Shown here: one piece after another, positions 23,580 to 28,323 of the stretch
Layout of the letters: every line of letters begins with the position of its first letter
Numbering within the stretch: the stretch's first letter is position 1
DNA from: CAZNPW01 sp964575185
GTDB taxonomy: Bacteria > Pseudomonadota > Alphaproteobacteria > Rhodobacterales > Rhodobacteraceae
Assembly (NCBI GenBank): GCA_964575185.1
Contig: CAZNPW010000039.1
Coordinates: 1-28,323, forward strand
Direction of reading: 5' to 3'
Length of the DNA stretch: 28,323 nt
Made by a program: the position numbers and the translations under genes
The notes under the pieces: model-generated
Databases searched by the model: none
The model's input: only the letters and a program-made list of their open reading frames with translations
What the model was told of the DNA's origin: nothing

Positions 23580-23647
23580 CCTGATCCTTCAAAGGATCAG
23601 GACCGGTTCCTTAGAAGGAACCGGACCGATTTCTTACAAGAAATCGG
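23580..23647. repeat. Three tandem perfect hairpins, period 23, between uvrD and pyc
   Basis: Three 22-base palindromes follow one another with a single A between them. Arms are 10 bp with a 2-base centre. Unit 1: 23580-23589 with 23592-23601 (left arm CCTGATCCTT). Unit 2: 23603-23612 with 23615-23624 (left arm CCGGTTCCTT). Unit 3: 23626-23635 with 23638-23647 (left arm CCGATTTCTT). Left arms differ between units, yet every right arm is the exact complement of its own left arm. The block lies between the predicted divergent promoters. Its function is unknown. It is AT-richer than its surroundings. Confidence 0.95.
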
Positions 23648-23662
23648 GCCCCGCACATCCCC

Positions 23663-23690
23663 TTGCGCCGCACCGCAGCATCCCTACAGT
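23663..23690 (+). promoter_or_regulatory. Candidate promoter of pyc
   Basis: TTGCGC (23663-23668) and TACAGT (23685-23690) are spaced 16 bases. Transcription would start near 23697, leaving a leader of about 19 bases that contains the GGAG ribosome site. The hairpin array would then lie upstream of, not within, the pyc message. Confidence 0.5.
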
Positions 23691-23715
23691 GTCCCGCGCC
23701 CGCCGGAGTGCACCC

Positions 23716-26700
23716 ATGCCCGAGTTCAAGAAGATCCTCATCGCCAACCGGGGCGAGATCGCCATCCGGGTCATGCGCGCCGCCAACGAGATGGGCAAGA
23801 AGACCGTCGCCATCTACGCCGAGGAGGACAAGCTCGGCCTGCACCGCTTCAAGGCCGACGAGGCCTACCGCGTGGGCGAGGGCAAATCCCCCGTCGGCGC
23901 CTACCTCGCCATCGACGACATCGTCCGCGTGGCCAAGATGTCGGGGGCCGACGCGATCCACCCCGGCTACGGCCTCCTCTCCGAAAACCCCGACTTCGCC
24001 GACGCCTGCGACAGCGCGGGCATCACCTTCATCGGGCCGAAGGGCGACACGATGCGCGCGCTCGGCGACAAGGCCTCGGCCCGCCGCGTCGCCATCGCGG
24101 CGGGCGTCCCCGTCATCCCCGCCACCGACGTCCTCGGCGACGACTTCGACGCCATCCGGGCCGAAGCCGCAAAGATCGGCTACCCCCTGATGCTCAAGGC
24201 CTCCTGGGGCGGCGGCGGGCGCGGCATGCGGCCCATCCTCAACGACGGCGAACTCGAGGCCAAGGTCCGCGAGGGCCGGCGCGAGGCCGAAGCCGCCTTC
24301 GGCAACGGCGAGGGCTACCTCGAGAAGATGATCCTCCGCGCCCGCCACGTCGAGGTCCAGATCCTCGGCGACAAGCAGGGCCGCATCTACCACCTCTACG
24401 AACGCGACTGCACCGTCCAGCGGCGCAACCAGAAGGTCATCGAACGCGCCCCCGCCCCCTACCTCACCCCCGCCCAGCGCGCCGAGGTCTGCGCCATGGC
24501 CCGGGCGATCTGCGCCCATGTGAACTACGAATGCGCGGGCACCGTCGAGTTCCTGATGGACATGGACTCGCAGCGCTTCTACTTCATCGAGGTCAACCCC
24601 CGCATCCAGGTCGAACACACCGTCACCGAACAGGTGACCGGCATCGACATCGTCCAGGCCCAGATCCTGATCGAGGAGGGCAAGTCGCTCGCCGAGGCGA
24701 CCGGCATCGCCCGGCAGGAGGACATTCCGCTCAACGGCCACGCGCTGCAGTGCCGCGTGACGACCGAGGACCCGCTGAACAACTTTATCCCCGACTACGG
24801 CCGCCTGACCGCCTACCGCTCGGCCACCGGCAACGGCATCCGGCTCGACGGCGGCACGGCCTATGCCGGCGGGGTCATCACGCGCTACTACGACTCGCTC
24901 CTCGTCAAGGTCACCGCCCACGCCCAGACCCCGCAGAAGGCCATCGCCCGGATGGACCGGGCCCTCCGCGAGTTCCGCATCCGCGGCGTCGCCACCAACA
25001 TCGACTTCGTCGTCAACCTGCTGAAACACCCGACCTTCCTCGCCGACGCCGCGACGACGAAGTTCATCGACACCACGCCCGAGCTCTTCGCCTTCAAGAA
25101 GCGCCGCGACCGGGCGACGAAGATCCTGACCTACATCGCCGACATCACCGTGAACGGCCACCCGGAAACCGCGGGCCGCCCCAAGCTGCCGGCCGAGGTC
25201 CGCGCCCCGAAACCGCCCGCGCCCGCAACCGAAACCCCCGCCACCGGCACCCGCAACCTCCTGGAGCAGAAGGGCCCGCAGGCCGTCGCCGACTGGATGA
25301 AGAAGCAGACCCGCGTGCTCGTCACCGACACCACGATGCGCGACGGCCACCAGTCGCTGCTCGCCACGCGGATGCGCTCGATCGACATGATCCGCGCCGC
25401 CCCCGCCTATGCCGCGAACCTGCCGCAGCTTTTCAGCGTCGAATGCTGGGGCGGCGCCACCTTCGACGTCGCCTACCGCTTCCTGCAGGAATGCCCCTGG
25501 GCGCGCCTGCGCGACCTGCGCGCGGCCCTGCCCAACGTCATGACCCAGATGCTGCTGCGCGCCTCGAACGGCGTCGGCTACACCAACTATCCCGACAACG
25601 TCGTCCGTTCCTTCACCCTGCAGGCGGCGACATCGGGCGTCGACGTCTTCCGCGTCTTCGACAGCCTCAACTGGGTGGAGAACATGCGCGTCGCGATGGA
25701 CGCCGTGCTCGAGGCCGGGAAGGTCTGCGAAGGGTCGATCTGCTACACCGGCGACATCCTCGACCCCGCGCGCGCCAAGTACGACCTGAAATACTACCTC
25801 GCCCGCGCGCGCGAGCTCCAGGCCGCCGGGGCGCATGTGCTCGGGCTGAAGGACATGGCGGGCCTCCTGAAACCCGCCTCGGCCCGCATCCTCATCAAGG
25901 CGCTGCGGCAGGAGGTCGGGCTGCCGATCCACTTCCACACCCACGACACCTCGGGGGCCGGGGCGGCAACCATCCTCGCCGCCTGCGACGCGGGCGTGGA
26001 CGCCATCGACGCCGCGATGGACGCCTTCTCGGGCGGCACCTCGCAGCCCTGCCTGGGGTCGATCGTCGAGGCGCTGCGCCACACCGACCGCGACACCGGC
26101 CTCGACATCGGCGCGATCCGCGCGATGTCGAACTACTGGGAGGGCGTCCGCAAGCTCTATGCCGCCTTCGAGTCCGGCCTCGCCGCCCCCGCGTCGGAGG
26201 TCTGGCTGCACGAGATGCCGGGGGGCCAGTTCACCAACCTCAAGGCCCAGGCCCGCTCGCTGGGGCTCGAAGAGCGCTGGCACGAGGTCGCCCAGGCCTA
26301 TGCCGACGCCAACGCCATGTTCGGCGACATCGTCAAGGTCACGCCGTCCTCCAAGGTCGTGGGCGACATGGCGCTGATGATGGTCGCCCAAGGCCTGACC
26401 CGCGCGCAGGTCGAGGACCCCGCGGTCGAGGTCGCCTTCCCCGACAGCGTGGTCGACATGATGAAGGGCAACCTCGGCCAGCCCCACGGCGGCTGGCCCG
26501 AGGGCATCCAGAAGAAGGTCCTGAAAGGCGAGACGCCGCTCACCGTCCGCCCCGGCTCGGTCCTGCCGCCGGTCGACATCGACGCCGTCCGCGCGAAGCT
26601 CTCCGCCGACCTCAAGGCCCCCGACGACGAGGACGACGACGAGGGCGTCGATGACGAGGACCTGAACGGCTACCTCATGTATCCCAAGGTCTTCATGGAC

Positions 26701-27183
26701 TACCGCGCGCGCCACCGCCTCTACGGCCCGGTCCGCGCCCTGCCGACGCGCGCCTTCTTCTACGGCATGGAACCCGGCGACGAGATCACCGCCGAGATCG
26801 ACCCGGGCAAGACGCTGGAGATCCGCCTGCAGGCGGTGGGCGAGGTCCACGACGACGGCGACGTGCGGGTGTTCTTCGAGCTGAACGGCCAGCCCCGCGT
26901 GATCCGCGTGCCGAACCGCGCGGTCAAGGCCAAGGCCGCCGTGCGCCCCAAGGCGGCCGAGGGCAACCCCGGCCACATCGGCGCGCCGATGCCCGGCGCC
27001 GTCGCCTCGGTCGCCGTCAAGGTCGGCCAGACGGTGCGCCCCGGCGACCTCCTTTTGACCATCGAGGCGATGAAGATGGAAACCGGCCTCCACGCCGACC
27101 GCGCGGGCACCGTCGCCGCGCTGCACGTCACCCCGGGCGCGCAGATCGAGGCGAAGGACCTGCTGGTGGAACTCGAGGCCTGA
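23716..27183 (+). CDS. pyc: Pyruvate carboxylase
   Basis: A 1155-residue biotin enzyme that carboxylates pyruvate to oxaloacetate, refilling the citric acid cycle. Domains in order: biotin carboxylase (about 1-460; GGGGRGM near 165 and EVNPRIQVEHTVTE); carboxyltransferase (about 530-820; DTTMRDGHQS, carbamylated K712 in LGLKDMAG, metal ligands H741 and H743 in HFHTHD); the PYC/OADA region (GGQFTNLKAQA onward); and biotinyl carrier (EAMKMET, biotin on K1120). The layout and positions closely parallel the Rhizobium etli enzyme (about 1154 residues). An acidic stretch at 970-982 (DDEDDDEGVDDED) is more extended than I remember in relatives. ATG 23716 has GGAG about 7 bases upstream. It is divergent from uvrD and monocistronic. 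Confidence 0.96.
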   Translation: MPEFKKILIANRGEIAIRVMRAANEMGKKTVAIYAEEDKLGLHRFKADEAYRVGEGKSPVGAYLAIDDIVRVAKMSGADAIHPGYGLLSENPDFADACDSAGITFIGPKGDTMRALGDKASARRVAIAAGVPVIPATDVLGDDFDAIRAEAAKIGYPLMLKASWGGGGRGMRPILNDGELEAKVREGRREAEAAFGNGEGYLEKMILRARHVEVQILGDKQGRIYHLYERDCTVQRRNQKVIERAPAPYLTPAQRAEVCAMARAICAHVNYECAGTVEFLMDMDSQRFYFIEVNPRIQVEHTVTEQVTGIDIVQAQILIEEGKSLAEATGIARQEDIPLNGHALQCRVTTEDPLNNFIPDYGRLTAYRSATGNGIRLDGGTAYAGGVITRYYDSLLVKVTAHAQTPQKAIARMDRALREFRIRGVATNIDFVVNLLKHPTFLADAATTKFIDTTPELFAFKKRRDRATKILTYIADITVNGHPETAGRPKLPAEVRAPKPPAPATETPATGTRNLLEQKGPQAVADWMKKQTRVLVTDTTMRDGHQSLLATRMRSIDMIRAAPAYAANLPQLFSVECWGGATFDVAYRFLQECPWARLRDLRAALPNVMTQMLLRASNGVGYTNYPDNVVRSFTLQAATSGVDVFRVFDSLNWVENMRVAMDAVLEAGKVCEGSICYTGDILDPARAKYDLKYYLARARELQAAGAHVLGLKDMAGLLKPASARILIKALRQEVGLPIHFHTHDTSGAGAATILAACDAGVDAIDAAMDAFSGGTSQPCLGSIVEALRHTDRDTGLDIGAIRAMSNYWEGVRKLYAAFESGLAAPASEVWLHEMPGGQFTNLKAQARSLGLEERWHEVAQAYADANAMFGDIVKVTPSSKVVGDMALMMVAQGLTRAQVEDPAVEVAFPDSVVDMMKGNLGQPHGGWPEGIQKKVLKGETPLTVRPGSVLPPVDIDAVRAKLSADLKAPDDEDDDEGVDDEDLNGYLMYPKVFMDYRARHRLYGPVRALPTRAFFYGMEPGDEITAEIDPGKTLEIRLQAVGEVHDDGDVRVFFELNGQPRVIRVPNRAVKAKAAVRPKAAEGNPGHIGAPMPGAVASVAVKVGQTVRPGDLLLTIEAMKMETGLHADRAGTVAALHVTPGAQIEAKDLLVELEA

Positions 27184-27235
27184 GTCGCGGGCCGCGGTTG
27201 ACGACCCCTTGACCCTGCGCGCGCAAGGTCGGGGT

Positions 27236-27290
27236 GGAAGACAAGCGGAAGACGTCCGGAAGACGTGCGCAAGACGCAAGGAAGACAGCG
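27236..27290 (+). repeat. Five-copy tandem array, period 11 bases, downstream of pyc
   Basis: GGAAGAC starts at 27236, 27247, 27258 and 27280, and GCAAGAC at 27269, giving five units spaced exactly 11 bases. The last four bases of each unit vary. It sits 53 bases after the pyc stop, in the convergent spacer before the small minus-strand gene. Just upstream, 27212-27229 is an 18-base near-palindrome (one mismatch pair). Period 11 is not a multiple of three, so the array is not selected as codons. Confidence 0.85.
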
Positions 27291-27342
27291 CAAACCGCTG
27301 CTTTTCATCCCTTTTCCACGCCGCGCAACACCCCCCTGCAAA

Positions 27343-27375
27343 GCGCCCCCCTCCCCCCTCCTGGGGGTGGGGCGC
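27343..27375. terminator. Nested GC hairpin between converging pyc and the small gene
   Basis: GCGCCCC (27343-27349) pairs with GGGGCGC (27369-27375), and an inner run of C at 27353-27358 pairs with GGGGG at 27363-27367. It lies between two converging stop codons and probably ends both transcripts. Confidence 0.55.
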
Positions 27376-27382
27376 GCAACGC

Positions 27383-27610
27383 CTACCCCCGCCGGTAGAC
27401 CCCCTCGGGCAGGTCCAGCGCCGCCGCCAGGTCCTTGACCTGCGCCAGCGACAGCGTGATCCGCACCACCTCGCCCGACTGCGGGTCGGCCTGTTCCACC
27501 GTCACGCAATCCTCGAAGGCGTTGACCGTGACATCCTCGCGCAGCGGCCGCTCGCCGTCGTCCACCAGCGTGATGACGGTCGCGTCGAAGTCGTGCTCGA
27601 TGGTGAACAT
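27383..27610 (-). CDS. Small conserved Rhodobacteraceae protein of unknown function
   Basis: A 75-residue acidic soluble protein beginning MFTIEHDFDATVITLVDDG and ending LAAALDLPEGVYRRG. I recall close relatives in many Rhodobacteraceae, sometimes labelled phosphomannomutase without good reason; at this length it cannot be that enzyme. No membrane segment, signal or metal motif is visible. The predicted form is mostly beta strands with a C-terminal helix. ATG 27610 fits the conserved N-terminus; the upstream ribosome site is weak. It is convergent with pyc and divergent from the M48 protease gene, 115 bases away. Confidence 0.75.
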   Translation of the reverse strand: MFTIEHDFDATVITLVDDGERPLREDVTVNAFEDCVTVEQADPQSGEVVRITLSLAQVKDLAAALDLPEGVYRRG

Positions 27611-27725
27611 GCCGCCATGCTAGGCCCCCCGCCGCGCGCCTGACAAGGGCGTGATGCGGGCCGCGATGCGGGCTGCACGGGCCCCGGGGTTGCGCTAAGG
27701 CTGGGGGCGGAAGCTGGGGAGCGGC

Positions 27726-28323
27726 ATGCGGGTTTCGCGGATCATCGTCACGGCACTGGCGCTGGCCGGCTGCGTCGCGGCACCGGGGGGCGCTCCCCCG
27801 ATGCCGCTGGTCCCCGCGGGCCCGCTGCCCTTCGCCGCCGTCGTGGCCCGCGTCGAGCCCGTGGCCGAGGCCATCTGCCGCGAGCGCCGGGGCCTCGGCA
27901 CCGACTGCGACCTGCAGTTCGTCGTCGACGCCCGCCCCGGCCAGCCGCCGAACGCCTTCCAGACGGTCGACCGAGCGGGGCGGCCCGTGGTCGGGCTGAC
28001 CGCGGCGCTGATCGCCGACGCCCGCAACGCCGACGAACTCGCCTTCGTCCTGGGGCACGAGGCCGCGCACCACATCGCGGACCACATCGCCCGCCGCGCG
28101 CAGACGGCCGCGGCGGGCGCCATGGTCGCCGCGGTGCTGGCGCAGGCCTCGGGGGCCGCCCCCGAGGCGGTGCGCCAGATCCAGCAGTTCGGGGCCGAGG
28201 TCGGCGCCCGCACCTACAGCCTCGAGTTCGAGCTCGAGGCCGACGCGCTCGGGACCGAGATCGCCCTGCGCGCGGGCTTCGACCCGGTCCGCGGGGCCAG
28301 GTTCTTCGACCGCCTGCCCGACC
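27726..28323 (+). CDS. M48 family metalloprotease lipoprotein (5' part, runs off the window)
   Basis: At least 199 residues are visible and the frame is open at the window edge. The N-terminus MRVSRIIVTALALAGCVAAP is a lipoprotein signal with lipobox LAGC, so C16 would be lipidated and the protein anchored on the periplasmic side of a membrane. The zinc motif HEAAH is at residues 111-115, within LAFVLGHEAAHHIADH. The third-ligand motif ELEAD is at 169-173, giving the HExxH...ExxxD arrangement of M48 peptidases (BepA/YcaL/LoiP-like), which take part in outer-membrane protein quality control. ATG 27726 has GGGGAG about 5 bases upstream. The C-terminal part is not available. Confidence 0.85.
   Translation, partial: MRVSRIIVTALALAGCVAAPGGAPPMPLVPAGPLPFAAVVARVEPVAEAICRERRGLGTDCDLQFVVDARPGQPPNAFQTVDRAGRPVVGLTAALIADARNADELAFVLGHEAAHHIADHIARRAQTAAAGAMVAAVLAQASGAAPEAVRQIQQFGAEVGARTYSLEFELEADALGTEIALRAGFDPVRGARFFDRLPD

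Noticed and set aside
23502..23592. N-terminal extension of UvrD up to 23592
   Set aside because: It would translate part of the hairpin array and does not resemble UvrD N-termini. The TATCTT box 7 bases before ATG 23502 supports the shorter form.
23580..23647. The three-hairpin block as a CRISPR array
   Set aside because: The units are adjacent palindromes separated by one base, with no spacers, and the unit sequences differ. No cas gene is present.
23611..27279. A 1222-codon open frame antisense to pyc
   Set aside because: It mirrors the pyc frame, is made of low-complexity Asp/Gly/Val/His-rich sequence and has no known motif. High third-position GC on the coding strand removes stop codons from the antisense frame.
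27209..27643. Plus-strand frame through the 11-base array and the small minus gene
   Set aside because: It starts at a TTG without a ribosome site, runs through the hairpin and ends antisense to a well-supported conserved gene. The repeat period is not a multiple of three.

Overview
The window is a chromosomal segment of a high-GC alphaproteobacterium, most likely a member of the Rhodobacteraceae (Roseobacter group). I infer this from the strong GC bias at third codon positions, the RpoH heat-shock sigma factor (with a TTG start), the rluD/DUF6476 divergent pair, the psd-pssA pair, the 1155-residue pyruvate carboxylase, and the intergenic 'CTTCATCTT...GCCGGAGGC' dispersed motif that I recall from this family. 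No phage, IS element, CRISPR array or rRNA is visible. Nearly all long antisense reading frames are GC-bias shadows and are not annotated.

Layout. 1-5096: ligase-associated DNA exonuclease and ATP-dependent DNA ligase (half of the usual Exo-Lig-Lhr-PdeM DNA-damage cassette), then oligoendopeptidase F, separated by hairpin-rich intergenic repeats. 5097-7556 (minus): phospholipid genes psd and pssA, followed by a Gfo/Idh/MocA oxidoreductase. 7678-9262: a small CxxC membrane protein and rpoH. 9503-12516: an atypical RTX/beta-solenoid protein converging with the Kup potassium transporter so that one CTAG holds both stop codons. 12702-14175: rluD and a DUF6476 gene with overlapping 5' ends, then tRNA-Gly(GCC). 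14175-15526: a DUF4260 membrane protein divergent from a LysR regulator.

15529-21036 is one continuous same-strand block. A double Fur-family-like operator is followed by a four-gene Mn/Zn (SitABCD/TroABCD-type) ABC importer. With only 8 bases between, hisB, hisH and hisA follow. HisB is a manganese enzyme, so the join may be functional. hisA carries an in-frame internal deletion of roughly 29 residues that should remove barrel strand 7 and its phosphate loop, and hisF/hisE do not follow it.

21154-27183: uvrD (minus) and pyruvate carboxylase (plus) diverge from a 213-base region. Between their two predicted promoters lie three tandem perfect hairpins with an exact period of 23 bases and compensated arm differences. 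Downstream of pyc is a five-copy, 11-base-period array and a strong hairpin. The window ends with a small conserved minus-strand protein and the 5' part of an M48 metalloprotease lipoprotein running off the edge.

The best candidates for something undescribed are the three-hairpin array (23580-23647), the shortened HisA, and the metal importer-hisB join. All identifications come from reading motifs by eye; no database search or alignment was run.
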